This document shows, piece by piece, positions 7,297 through 16,327 of a DNA stretch of 64,000 nt. Each line of letters starts with the position of its first letter. Within the stretch, counting starts at the first letter, position 1. Under the pieces are notes generated by a model. It searched no databases. It had not been told where the DNA came from and saw only the letters and a list, made by a program, of their open reading frames with translations. Made by a program: the position numbers and the translations under genes. Source of the DNA: Sphingomonas sp. Leaf407 (GTDB lineage: Bacteria > Pseudomonadota > Alphaproteobacteria > Sphingomonadales > Sphingomonadaceae); the NCBI RefSeq assembly GCF_001425385.1, contig NZ_LMQO01000001.1, forward strand, positions 682,001 through 746,000, given 5' to 3'.

Positions 7297-10014
7297 TCAG
7301 AAGGTGACGCGCACCCCGCCGAGGACGGTCGCCCCGGAATGGGTCGACACGTACAGACGCTTCGTCGAGTCCGAATATTGCCGTTCGCGCTGATCGGTCA
7401 GGTTGATGCCGTCGAGCGTCAACTGCATTCCCGGCACGATGGTATAGCGCGCCGAGAAATCGACATAGAAGGTGCTCTCATAGCCGGTGATGTCCTGATC
7501 CTTGCCCAACGTGCTGAACACCGGCGACGCGCTGAAGACATAGGGGCTGCGATAATTGCCCGAGACGCGCGCGTTGAAGCGATCGTCCTGATAATAGAGC
7601 GTCGCATTGGCGTTGACCCGGCTCAATCCCTCCAGCGTCGTCCGCGTGCTGCCGGGGATGATCGTCGCATAGTCGAACTTGGAATCGATCAGCGTCAGGT
7701 TCAGCACCGTGCCCAGATGATCGAACGGCGCGGGCAGGAACGTGAAGTCGCTCTGCCCCGACAGCTCCAGACCGGTGATGTCGGTCTTGCCGATGTTCAC
7801 CGGCCGGCTGAACGAGGCGACGTTGGTCGTGTCGGTCAATCCGGGCAGCAGGCTGGTCGGCAGGCCGGTGGTGGCAAAGGCGACGTTGTTGATCGTCCGG
7901 TTGGTGATGAAGCCGTCGAGCTTCTTGTGGAACAGCGCGGCGGCGACATAGCCGACCTTACCGAAATAGCGTTCGATCGACAGGTCGAGGTCGGTCGAGC
8001 GATAGGGCCGCAGGTTCGGATTGCCGATCGATACCGTCACTTCGCCATTGTCGCGCGCCACGCTGCCGTTCACCGCCAGCGATCCGAGGCCCGGCCGGTT
8101 GATGTTGCGTGCGGCGGCGGCCCGGACGATCAGCCCGCGTGCCGGTTCAACGACGAGGTTCATCGCCGGCAACACGCCGTCATAGTCGCCGCGCACCGTC
8201 ACTTGTCCGACATTGGCGACACCCGACGAGATCACGTCGGTACGGTAATAGCGGAACCCAGCATTGCCGCGGAACGGCAGCGCGCCGAGCATCTGGTCCC
8301 AGTCATATTGCACGAAGCCCGCGCCGGTGCGTTCCTCGACAGTGAAGACGTTCTGGCGCGTGCCGAGATAATCGGCGCGGTTGACGCCCAGCGTCTGCAA
8401 TGCCTTGGCATAATCGACGACGGTCCAGTCCTGTCCGGGATAGTCGCGATAGGTGCGGGCATAGGCGGCGATGTTCGAACTGACCGCGCCCGACCGGAAT
8501 TGCGGCAGCAGCACGTTGTCGACGCCCTGACCATAGCCGCTGTTGCCGAACCGGCGCCATTCGCCGCCGACGCTGATCGTGCCGCCGGGCATCACGTCCC
8601 AGCCAAGCGAACCCTTGGCATTGTCGAACGCCGAATCCTGATAGCTGGCGCCGATGTTGATGTTGCGCGCGTGCCAGCGCGTGGCATCGGCGGTGTCGTA
8701 CTTATAGGTGTTGACCAGCGAATAGGTGCCGCCGCGATAGTCGGACACCACGTCGCCATAGGTTTCGAGGTAGAATTTGTCGCTGAGGGGGATCGAGAAG
8801 CGCGACCGCTCGACACCGCCCAGCGCGGTCAGCCGGACGCCCGGTGCCACTTCGGCGTCGCCGCTCAGCACCAGTTGCCTGAACACGTTCTTCGTGTCCT
8901 GCCGCCGCGTCTCGGTCGCGGTGTTCGCGCCGCTGACGTCGAGGTACACGACCTCGCGCTGGTCGTTATACTGGAGCGCGTTGATGGTGGCGTTGGGATA
9001 GGTGACGCCGGCAAAGGTGCCGCCGCCGCCCAGCCACGTCGAACCGCCACCACCGCGCGAGGCCAGATGGGTTTCGAACCGGTCGCCGCTGAACCGGCCG
9101 TACAGACCGTCGAGCGTCACCGTAGCGTTCGGCATCGGCTTCCACTGGATCGATCCGGTCAGGCCGATCCGCTCCTGCGTGCTGTCCCATACCGACAGGC
9201 GATTGCCCCGCGCGAACCGCAGCGTGCCCGATCGCACCGCCGCCTGATCCTCGGCCGACAATTTGGCGATGTTGCTGCCGGCGGCATTGTTCAGCCGCCA
9301 GCGATAGGTGTCGAACCCTTCCTCGCGCGTCTGGCGGCGGCTGTACGCCCCCGACAGCAGGATGCCGACATCGCCCCAGTTCTGCGACACCAGCGCGGTG
9401 AAGCGGGGCTGCACGTCGCGGGTCAGGCTGTTGGTGCCGATCTGTCCGCCGACGGCCGCTCGAAAGCCCTTGTTGTCGAACGGTCGCGCGCTGAACAGCC
9501 CGACGGTTCCGGCGAGCCCGCCCTCGGTCTGGTCGGCGGCATAGGATTTGCGGACGTCGACCCGGCTGAACAGTTCGGCGGCGAACAGGTTGAAATCGAA
9601 CGCGCGGTCGCGGGTCGTCTGTCCCCGGCTGTCCTGCGGCGAATCGACGTTGCCCAGCACTTCCATGCCGTTCAGTTGCACCCGCGCGAAATCGGGGCCG
9701 AGGCCGCGCAGGCTGATCCGGCGTCCTTCGCCCGCCTCGCGGTTGATCGCGACGCCGGGCAGGCGTTGCAGCGCTTCGGCGAGGTTCAGATCGGGGAAGG
9801 CGGCGATGTCGGTCGCGGCGATCGAATCCTGAATGCCGGTCGCGCGACGCTTCATATCGCGCGCCTGCGCCAGCCCGGTGCGATAGCCGCTGACGACGAT
9901 CTCGTCGGCGGCACCCATGTCGGTCGTATCGCCCGGCGCGACCTGCGCCAGCGCCGGTTGCGCGCACAGGATCAGCGCGGTGGATGCCATCCACCGCCAG
10001 CTATTGTTCTGCAT
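7297..10014 (-). CDS. TonB-dependent receptor of the sigma/FecR cassette
   Basis: 905-residue outer-membrane receptor. A Sec signal peptide ends at ALAQ (about residue 24), followed by a TonB-box-like DEIVVSGYR, a plug domain with LAEALQRLPGVAI and ISLRGLGPDFARVQLNGM, and a beta-barrel ending RVTF. The plug motifs resemble the large TonB receptors common in Caulobacter and Sphingomonas that import sugars or organic compounds. There is no STN signalling domain, although the gene precedes an ECF sigma/FecR pair, so signalling would need another route. Two Pho-box-like elements lie in the divergent region upstream. Confidence 0.93.
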   Translation of the reverse strand: MQNNSWRWMASTALILCAQPALAQVAPGDTTDMGAADEIVVSGYRTGLAQARDMKRRATGIQDSIAATDIAAFPDLNLAEALQRLPGVAINREAGEGRRISLRGLGPDFARVQLNGMEVLGNVDSPQDSRGQTTRDRAFDFNLFAAELFSRVDVRKSYAADQTEGGLAGTVGLFSARPFDNKGFRAAVGGQIGTNSLTRDVQPRFTALVSQNWGDVGILLSGAYSRRQTREEGFDTYRWRLNNAAGSNIAKLSAEDQAAVRSGTLRFARGNRLSVWDSTQERIGLTGSIQWKPMPNATVTLDGLYGRFSGDRFETHLASRGGGGSTWLGGGGTFAGVTYPNATINALQYNDQREVVYLDVSGANTATETRRQDTKNVFRQLVLSGDAEVAPGVRLTALGGVERSRFSIPLSDKFYLETYGDVVSDYRGGTYSLVNTYKYDTADATRWHARNINIGASYQDSAFDNAKGSLGWDVMPGGTISVGGEWRRFGNSGYGQGVDNVLLPQFRSGAVSSNIAAYARTYRDYPGQDWTVVDYAKALQTLGVNRADYLGTRQNVFTVEERTGAGFVQYDWDQMLGALPFRGNAGFRYYRTDVISSGVANVGQVTVRGDYDGVLPAMNLVVEPARGLIVRAAAARNINRPGLGSLAVNGSVARDNGEVTVSIGNPNLRPYRSTDLDLSIERYFGKVGYVAAALFHKKLDGFITNRTINNVAFATTGLPTSLLPGLTDTTNVASFSRPVNIGKTDITGLELSGQSDFTFLPAPFDHLGTVLNLTLIDSKFDYATIIPGSTRTTLEGLSRVNANATLYYQDDRFNARVSGNYRSPYVFSASPVFSTLGKDQDITGYESTFYVDFSARYTIVPGMQLTLDGINLTDQRERQYSDSTKRLYVSTHSGATVLGGVRVTF

Positions 10015-10105
10015 GAAAATCCCCCAATCAAACCCCGGTATCGTCCGGCATCGAACGATTGACTGGGAAGAACATCGACTGGTTCGGGTGGGGACAAAGA
10101 AATTT

Positions 10106-10123
10106 GTAAAATTTTTGTGACAG
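10106..10123 (-). promoter_or_regulatory. Candidate Pho box facing the TonB receptor
   Basis: On the minus strand the site reads CTGTCAC, 4 A-rich bases, then ATTTTAC. The half-sites have an 11-bp period, as in PhoB-binding Pho boxes (consensus half-site CTGTCAT). The first half is a good match and the second weak. It sits about 90 bp upstream of the receptor start. Confidence 0.3.
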
Positions 10124-10171
10124 TTATTGCAGTTTTGTTACCGGATATAAGTCATCGATACGAAGCCCGTA

Positions 10172-10189
10172 ATGTAACAGGACTGTCCC
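10172..10189 (+). promoter_or_regulatory. Candidate Pho box facing the acid phosphatase
   Basis: The site reads ATGTAAC, 4 bases, CTGTCCC, again with an 11-bp half-site period. It lies 55 bp upstream of the class A phosphatase start. A phosphatase under PhoB control is biologically sensible, but each half-site deviates from consensus. Confidence 0.3.
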
Positions 10190-10243
10190 CGACTGATAGG
10201 AACGATACTCTACCGTTCATACAGACAGCAGCAGGTTGGATCG

Positions 10244-10930
10244 ATGTTCGTTTATCTACTCGCCATCGCGGCGGTTCAGCCCGGCTATCTCACGCCGGCG
10301 CAACGCTTGGACCTGACCGCGATCCTGCCCGGGCCGCCCCTGGCCGGCAGCGCGCGGGCCGATGCCGATGCGCGGATCTTCGCGACCGAACGCGGCGCGC
10401 CCGACGATGCGCGCTGGCGGCTGGCGGCGGTCGACGTGTCGTCGGACCTGCCCGAGCGTTTCGCCGACGCGATCGGCTTTCGGCTCGATCTGGCGCGACT
10501 GCCCGCGACGCGGCGGCTGCTCGACCGGTTCGGCAGCGACCGGTCGGCGGCGATCGGCCAGGCCAAGGCACATTGGCAGTCGCGTCGGCCGTTCGTGGCA
10601 AGCGCCGCGCCGATCTGCGAACCACGGACGGCGGCGCTGGCGGCGAACGGCGACTATCCGTCCGGCCATACCGCGCACGGCTGGGCCTTCGCGCTGGTAA
10701 TGGCGGAGCTGTTGCCCGACCGCGCGCAGCCGATCCTCGCCCGCGGGCGCAGCTATGGCGCGAGCCGCTGGATCTGCGGATCGCATTCGTGGAGCGCGGT
10801 CGAAGGCGGATACCTCGCCGCCGCCGCGATCGTCGCCCGCGACCATGGCGAGGCGGCATTTCGCGCCGACCTGCGCCGCGCCGCGCGCGAACTCGCCCGC
10901 TATCGCCGGCGGCTCAGAACCGCCAGTTGA
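10244..10930 (+). CDS. Class A (PAP2/PhoN-like) acid phosphatase with altered motif
   Basis: 228-residue secreted or periplasmic phosphatase of the PAP2 superfamily. The three active-site blocks are visible: KAHWQSRRPF, PSGHTAHGW and SRWICGSHSWSA. In class A acid phosphatases the last block is SR-x5-H-x3-D; here the His is kept but Ala replaces the Asp that normally supports it. A short hydrophobic N-terminus (MFVYLLAIAAVQP) may act as a signal. The gene is divergent from a TonB receptor and its 3' end overlaps the convergent receptor by 17 bp. Family secure; full activity uncertain because of the substitution. Confidence 0.85.
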   Translation: MFVYLLAIAAVQPGYLTPAQRLDLTAILPGPPLAGSARADADARIFATERGAPDDARWRLAAVDVSSDLPERFADAIGFRLDLARLPATRRLLDRFGSDRSAAIGQAKAHWQSRRPFVASAAPICEPRTAALAANGDYPSGHTAHGWAFALVMAELLPDRAQPILARGRSYGASRWICGSHSWSAVEGGYLAAAAIVARDHGEAAFRADLRRAARELARYRRRLRTAS

Positions 10931-13601
10931 TCGCCGCCTCAACGATGCGGCCCTGCTGGGCACGGCCGACGAAAATTTCACCGGCGGGGGCGCGGACCTC
11001 ACCGCCGATCGCATCGCCTTGCATCACCGCGATCGCATCGAACAAGTTGGTCGCGCGCAGTCGCAGCGTCAGTTCGTCCCGCAACCGCCAGCGCGCGCCG
11101 ATGTCGATCAGTGCGAACGGCGGCAGCGGCAAGGTGTTGGCATCGTCGGCATAGCGCCGCCCCATCGCCGTCGCATCGAGGTCGAGGGTGATCGGCAGGC
11201 CCGGCACGTCGCCGACCAGTCCGATGCGGGCCATCGCATAGGGCACCCGACGCGGGGTCCGCCCGCTCAGATCGGTACGGACGACCGTGCCGTCGATCTG
11301 TTCGTCGACGCGATAGTCGATCAGTCGCGGGTCCTGCAGCGTCGCGGCCAGGTCTATCCCGATCGACGGTGCCACCCGCCAGTGCGCATCAATCTCCACG
11401 CCGATCGTCCGCGCCCGTGCCCCGGTCCGGTCGGGGACGATCGCACCGCTGTGCGGATGGACGACCAGCGTGTCGATCGCGATCCGGGCGAAGCGGCTGG
11501 CGAACAGCGTCGCATCCACCGACACCCCCGCGGTCCGCCACAACAGGCCCAGTTCCTGCTGGTCGACCTGCGTCGTGCGGCGGGGGTCGGCATCGGCGCT
11601 GCGGAACAGGCCGGGGTCGGGCATCCGTGTCGCCCGCGTCGCCCGCGCGAACAGGCCGATCGTAGGGGTCGCGCGCCAGTGCAGCGCCGCCGTCGCGCTC
11701 CCCCCGGCGACCCGCGCACGGGCCGGCCGGGTCTGCCCAGATGGTACGACCAGCGCATCGTCGGCGATCGTCGCGGGATCGCCCCCATCGATCCGGACGG
11801 GCTGCGCGATCGTGGCGTTCATCGTCAGCCATTCGTGACGCAGCCCGGTGTCGAGGCGCAGGTGCGGCGTCAGGTTCCATTCGTCGGCGGCGAACAGCGC
11901 GGCCGTCCGCTGCCACGCGTCGATCGCCTCATAGGTGCTGCCGCGGCTGAGCAGGCCATGGTCGGTCAGACTGCCGATCGTCCGCCCGTCGCCGTCGATC
12001 GCCACCAGATCGAGCAGCCGCCCCTGGCCCCGCGCCTCGACCAATGCCCGCGCCACCGCCCGCGCAAACCGCCAGCGATAGGCGACGCCGTAGCCGCCGA
12101 ACGTCAGGTCATGCCGCCCGGCGAGATCGACGGTGCGGGTGGCGGTCATCTCGCCGATCGTTTCGCGCAGGCGAACATCGGCGGCGACGGGGTTGATCGT
12201 CTCCACCAGATCATTGCCGGGCAGCGCCGCGAACGGACTGCCGTCGACCGTCCGGCGCAGCGCGACGCCAGCCAGCGCCGGAAAGGTGGCCGCAAGCCGT
12301 GGCACGGCGGCATCGAGCACGGCCCGCGCGCTTTGCGGCACGCCCGAGGTCGACAGCGCATAGCGGTTGGTCCGCGACATTCGCTGTCGCCCGCGCCACG
12401 TGACGCGCCAGTCGCCGACCGGCAGCACCATCGTCGCCGTCGCCGCGACCAGCCGATTGCGATTGTTGCGCGCAACCGGACGCACCCCCAGCGCCGCGAA
12501 ATCGACCCGCGCCAGGTCGGGGCCGAACCACGAATCCTGCCGTGGATCGAACCCCGGCAACGGCGTCACCTTCGTCCCGATGCGGCGCAGCGGGAGCGAG
12601 GAGACGTTCAGCGTGTCGTCGTCGAGCAGCCGTACCGCCAGCGTCAGCCGGCCGTCGCTGCCGATCGGGCGGTCGGCGCGAAGCCGCGCCTGCCATCCGC
12701 CCAGCGTCGTCGCGATCCGCCGGACCCCCGGATCGCGCGACACGCCGCCGCCCGCGATCACCGACCAACGGCCGATCCCGGCGTTGCGATAGCCCTCCAG
12801 CCGCAGCAGCCCGCGATCATTGGCCGTCACCCGCGCCGCGCCGCCGCCACCGGCCGTTGGCGCACGGGTACGAAGGTTCAGGATGCCCCCCGGCGCGTTG
12901 CTCGCGAAGATGGCCGACGGCCCCCCGCGCACATAATCGGCGCTGTCGATCATCAGGTCGGGGCGGACGAACTGGTCGATGTCGCTCCACGGCAGCGTGT
13001 CGTGCTGCACCGGCAATCCATCCTCCTGCACCGCCAGCGCCTGATACCCGTCGAGTGGCAGGCCACGCACCCGGACGGTATTGGCGGCGGTGCCGGCCGA
13101 TGGATCGACCCACAGCCCGGGCACCGTCGCCAGCACCTCGGCCAGACTGTCGGGTTGCCGCCGGGCAAACGAGTCGGCATCGATATGCGTCGCGGAATAG
13201 CTGCGATCCTGTGCCGGCCGTGCGGTGACGCCCCGCCGCCCGGTGACGACGATGTCGGCCACGACCGGAACATCGCCGGGACCGGATGGAGCTGCCGCCA
13301 ATCGCAACCGCTGTGGCGGTGGCACGGCGGCGGCGCGGACGACGATACCATGCGCCTCGCGCCGGCAATCGAGCCGCGCCGCGCCGCACCACCGCGCCAG
13401 CGCCCGCGACAACGCCATCCGCCCTTTCAACGGCGGGCCGGTGCGCCCCGCCAGATCCTGCGGCCGCGCGACCAGCGGCTGGTCGGCGCTGCGCGCGATC
13501 GCCCGTAACCCCGGTCCCGCCGGCCCGCGCGGCAGGTCGACGACGATGACCGGATCGTCGGGCGCGGCGATCCCCACCAGCAGCGCGATCAGCGGCACCA
13601 T
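10914..13601 (-). CDS. TonB-dependent receptor with N-terminal STN-like domain
   Basis: About 895-residue receptor when started at the ATG at 13601, which opens directly on a hydrophobic signal (MVPLIALLVGIAAP). An in-frame ATG at 13670 is an alternative, and neither has a clear ribosome-binding site. Residues about 20-95 look like a secretin/TonB short N-terminal (STN) signalling domain (VVDLPRGPAGPGLRAIARSA). A TonB-box-like DIVVTGRR and a plug with VRVRGLPLDGYQALAV and AIFASNAPGGILNLRTR follow; the barrel ends AINWRF. The organisation matches FecA-type transducing receptors, but no sigma or FecR gene adjoins it. Confidence 0.9.
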   Translation of the reverse strand: MVPLIALLVGIAAPDDPVIVVDLPRGPAGPGLRAIARSADQPLVARPQDLAGRTGPPLKGRMALSRALARWCGAARLDCRREAHGIVVRAAAVPPPQRLRLAAAPSGPGDVPVVADIVVTGRRGVTARPAQDRSYSATHIDADSFARRQPDSLAEVLATVPGLWVDPSAGTAANTVRVRGLPLDGYQALAVQEDGLPVQHDTLPWSDIDQFVRPDLMIDSADYVRGGPSAIFASNAPGGILNLRTRAPTAGGGGAARVTANDRGLLRLEGYRNAGIGRWSVIAGGGVSRDPGVRRIATTLGGWQARLRADRPIGSDGRLTLAVRLLDDDTLNVSSLPLRRIGTKVTPLPGFDPRQDSWFGPDLARVDFAALGVRPVARNNRNRLVAATATMVLPVGDWRVTWRGRQRMSRTNRYALSTSGVPQSARAVLDAAVPRLAATFPALAGVALRRTVDGSPFAALPGNDLVETINPVAADVRLRETIGEMTATRTVDLAGRHDLTFGGYGVAYRWRFARAVARALVEARGQGRLLDLVAIDGDGRTIGSLTDHGLLSRGSTYEAIDAWQRTAALFAADEWNLTPHLRLDTGLRHEWLTMNATIAQPVRIDGGDPATIADDALVVPSGQTRPARARVAGGSATAALHWRATPTIGLFARATRATRMPDPGLFRSADADPRRTTQVDQQELGLLWRTAGVSVDATLFASRFARIAIDTLVVHPHSGAIVPDRTGARARTIGVEIDAHWRVAPSIGIDLAATLQDPRLIDYRVDEQIDGTVVRTDLSGRTPRRVPYAMARIGLVGDVPGLPITLDLDATAMGRRYADDANTLPLPPFALIDIGARWRLRDELTLRLRATNLFDAIAVMQGDAIGGEVRAPAGEIFVGRAQQGRIVEAAINWRF

Positions 13602-13755
13602 CGTCCCCGCCCGTCCATTCCCGATCGTCCGTCGCCCTGCATCGCGCGGCGGCGCATAGCGCCGGATCATTACGCCGGTATGGCGTCGGGCCAGATTTCG
13701 ATCGAGGCCGAACCGGGCGGCCGGACCATCCCGGAGCGCCGATCGTTCACCGTCG

Positions 13756-14847
13756 ATGCCCATCGTCCCCGAACCCGCAAGTGATTCGCGCACCGGATGG
13801 CGGCCACGCCGCCTCCTCCTCACCCGCGCGGCACGGGCGTTCGCCCATGGTCGCGCCATTGCCGAACGGGCGGCGGCGATCGGCGGGATCGAGATTGTCG
13901 AATTGCCGGGCGACCGCCTCTCGCTCGACCTGCCCGACGATCCCCGCCGCGCCTATGCCGCCGCCAAGTCGACGCTCGCGGTTGTCGTCGCGCCGCCGTC
14001 GAAACGCCGGCTGCAACCGATCGCGCCGAGCGCCGACTGGAGGGTCGACCTTGCCGAAGGATGCCCGGCACATTGCGGCTATTGCTATCTTGCCGGATCG
14101 TTGAAGGGGCCGCCGATCACCCGCGTCTATGCCAATCTCGACGAGATACTGGCCGTCCTGCCGGACCATATGGGGCAGGGGACGATCACCTCGCGCGACC
14201 GGCACCGCGCGCACGAAGGCACCACGTTCGAGGCATCCTGCTATACCGATCCGCTGGCGCTGGAGCCGATCACCGGTTCGCTGTCGGCGACGATCGCGTG
14301 GTTCGGCCGGTGGCAGGCGCCGGTGCAACTGCGCTTCACCACCAAGTTCGCCGACGTCGCGCCGCTGCTGGCCATCGACCACGGCGGCCGTACCCGGATG
14401 CGGGCGTCGATCAACCCGCGCGCCTTCGCCCGGTTCGAGGGCGGCACGTCGCCGGTCGCGGCGCGGCTTGCCGGGCTGCGGCGGATGGCGCTGGCGGGAT
14501 ACCCGGTCGGGCTCACGATCGCGCCGATCCTCGCCATGCCGGGCTGGCGCGAGGCCTATGGCGCGCTGATCGACGATGCCGCCGCCGCGCTTGGCGGAAT
14601 CGCCGATCTCGACCTGACCATCGAACTCATCACCCATCGCTTCAACGCCGGATCGAAGGCGGTGCTGGAGCGCTGGTATCCCGGCTCGGCGCTCGACATG
14701 ACGATGATCGGTCGCACCACCAAAACCACGAAGTTCGGCACCGAGAAACAGGTGTATGATCCGGCGACGATGCGGTCGCTGCGCGGCTTCTTCGAGGAAC
14801 GGATCGCGGCCGCGCTGCCGGCGGCGCGCGTCCTCTACTGGACATGA
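13756..14847 (+). CDS. Spore-photoproduct-lyase-family radical SAM protein
   Basis: 363-residue protein related to SplB, the radical SAM DNA repair enzyme that reverses spore photoproduct. The iron-sulfur motif is CPAHCGYC with Cys103, Cys107 and Cys110, i.e. the C-x3-C-x2-C spacing, followed by YLAGS. Conserved stretches include ITSRDRHRAHEGTTFEAS, YTDPLALEPITGSL and TTKFADVAPLL. The host shows no sign of sporulating, so the substrate is probably another lesion or a different nucleic-acid modification. The gene overlaps the next phosphoesterase by 4 bp (ATGA), implying joint function. Family assignment firm, substrate unknown. Confidence 0.88.
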   Translation: MPIVPEPASDSRTGWRPRRLLLTRAARAFAHGRAIAERAAAIGGIEIVELPGDRLSLDLPDDPRRAYAAAKSTLAVVVAPPSKRRLQPIAPSADWRVDLAEGCPAHCGYCYLAGSLKGPPITRVYANLDEILAVLPDHMGQGTITSRDRHRAHEGTTFEASCYTDPLALEPITGSLSATIAWFGRWQAPVQLRFTTKFADVAPLLAIDHGGRTRMRASINPRAFARFEGGTSPVAARLAGLRRMALAGYPVGLTIAPILAMPGWREAYGALIDDAAAALGGIADLDLTIELITHRFNAGSKAVLERWYPGSALDMTMIGRTTKTTKFGTEKQVYDPATMRSLRGFFEERIAAALPAARVLYWT

Positions 14848-15341
14848 CGGTCTTCTTCACCGCCGACACCCATTTCGGCGATCACCGGACGATCAATATC
14901 CAGCGCCGCCCGTTCGACAGCGTCGCCGCGATGGATGCGTGCCTCATCGAACGGTGGAACGCCGTCGTCGCGCCCGACGATAGCGTGTGGCATCTGGGCG
15001 ACGTCGCCCGCCGTCCGGCCGACGTCCCCGGACTGCTCGCCCGGCTGCACGGCACCAAACACCTGCTGCGCGGCAACAACGATCCCGACGCGACCACCGC
15101 CGCTACCGGCTGGGCCAGCGTCGGCGACTATGCCGAGATCGCGGTCGACGGCCACGCGCTGGTCCTGTGCCATTATCCGTTCCGAAGCTGGCATGGGCAG
15201 CACAAGCGCGCGATCAATCTTCACGGGCACAGCCATGGCCGGCTGAAGCCGTTGCTGCGCCAGTTCGACGTCGGTGTCGATGTCCATGGTTTTGCCCCGG
15301 TCACGCTGGCGACGTTGCTCGCGACCCGCCCGGCGCTATGA
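14844..15341 (+). CDS. Small calcineurin-like metallophosphoesterase
   Basis: 165-residue single-domain phosphoesterase. All metal-binding blocks are visible: DTHFGDHR, GDVAR, GNND, a lone HYP and HGHSHGRLK. Members of this short family act on phosphoesters in the cytoplasm; no signal peptide is present. It is translationally coupled to the spore-photoproduct-lyase-like gene, so a role in nucleotide or DNA-end processing after repair is possible but inferred. The gene converges on apbE, 12 bp apart. Confidence 0.88.
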   Translation: MTVFFTADTHFGDHRTINIQRRPFDSVAAMDACLIERWNAVVAPDDSVWHLGDVARRPADVPGLLARLHGTKHLLRGNNDPDATTAATGWASVGDYAEIAVDGHALVLCHYPFRSWHGQHKRAINLHGHSHGRLKPLLRQFDVGVDVHGFAPVTLATLLATRPAL

Positions 15342-15353
15342 CGCGACGATCCG

Positions 15354-16298
15354 CTACGCCAGCATCGCCGCGAATGCGGGGGTAAGGGTTTCGCGCAGAT
15401 CGTCCCCGTCGCGCACCACGATCCGGGCGGCGATGCGCATCGCCGCGATCAGCCGGTCGTCGGGCCATGCGATGGTGATCGCGGTCGCCAGCGCATCGGC
15501 AAGCGCGGCGGTGGCGGCGATGACGCTCACCGCCGCCACGCCATTGGTGGCAGGATGACCGCTGCGCGGATCGATCGAGTGCCGTCCGCGCCGATAGTCG
15601 CCCGAGGTCGCCACCGCGTACTGATGCAGCGCGACGCGGATCGGGGGCAGGGCGATGCCGGGCGGGTCTTCAAGGTCGACCCACCACGGATCGCCATCGG
15701 GGCGCAGGCCACGCCCGACCAGTTCGCCGCCGATCTCGACGAGGCAATGGCGGATGCCATGGCCGGCGAGACAATCGGCGACGGCATCGACTGCATGCCC
15801 CTTGGCGACACCCGACAGGTCGAGCGCCAGTCCGCCGGGTTGGCGCAGGCGCCGCCCGGCGGCGTCCCATCGCAACCGCCGCCATCCCGAACCGGCGCGC
15901 GCTGCCGCGATGGCCGCTCCGCCGGGCGAGGGTTGCGGCCCCGGCGGGCCGAACCCCCACAGGTCGACGAGATGCCCGATCGCCGGATCGAACGCGCCGC
16001 CGCTCGCATGGGCGATCCGCAGCGACAGGTCGATCACCGCCGCGAAATCGTTCGGTAGTTCGACGATCGCGCCAGCAGGCGACGCATTGAAGCGACACAG
16101 CGTCGACGTGCCGTCCCAATGGCTCATCTGTCCAACGAGGTCATCGAGACGGGTGTCGATCGCGCGCCGTATCGCTGCCGGATCGGCTTCCTCGGGCAGC
16201 GCGCAGCGCACGCTCCAGCCGGTGCCCATCGTCCGTCCGGTCAGCGTCACCACCGACGCGCACGGATTATGCGTTACCAGCATCGCCGCGTCGGGCAT
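15354..16298 (-). CDS. apbE: FAD:protein FMN transferase ApbE
   Basis: 314-residue ApbE-family enzyme that moves FMN from FAD onto a Thr or Ser of a target protein. Visible family motifs are GRTMGTGWSV, the FAD-binding DLSGVAKGHAVDAV, VEIGGELVGRG, the metal-site region ATSGDYRRGRHSIDPRSGHP and ADALATAITI. It has no lipobox or obvious signal peptide, although ApbE often works in the periplasm, so localisation is unclear. It is the last gene of a four-gene operon after PepSY, DUF2271 and DUF4198 genes; the DUF2271 protein contains a fitting FMN-attachment motif. Confidence 0.92.
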   Translation of the reverse strand: MPDAAMLVTHNPCASVVTLTGRTMGTGWSVRCALPEEADPAAIRRAIDTRLDDLVGQMSHWDGTSTLCRFNASPAGAIVELPNDFAAVIDLSLRIAHASGGAFDPAIGHLVDLWGFGPPGPQPSPGGAAIAAARAGSGWRRLRWDAAGRRLRQPGGLALDLSGVAKGHAVDAVADCLAGHGIRHCLVEIGGELVGRGLRPDGDPWWVDLEDPPGIALPPIRVALHQYAVATSGDYRRGRHSIDPRSGHPATNGVAAVSVIAATAALADALATAITIAWPDDRLIAAMRIAARIVVRDGDDLRETLTPAFAAMLA

Positions 16299-16327
16299 GA
16301 CCGGCAGCGCGATGCGCGGGAGCGGGG

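Noticed and set aside
7237-10062. A 941-codon plus-strand frame opposite a TonB receptor, with similar long frames opposite kdpA, katE and the peptidase
   Set aside because: They lie antisense to conserved genes, carry Arg/Gly/His-rich composition typical of G+C-rich shadow frames, and show no motif.
13602-13859. Longer N-terminus for the TonB receptor ending at 10914
   Set aside because: The extra residues are Arg-rich, overlap the divergent radical SAM gene and would hide the signal peptide.
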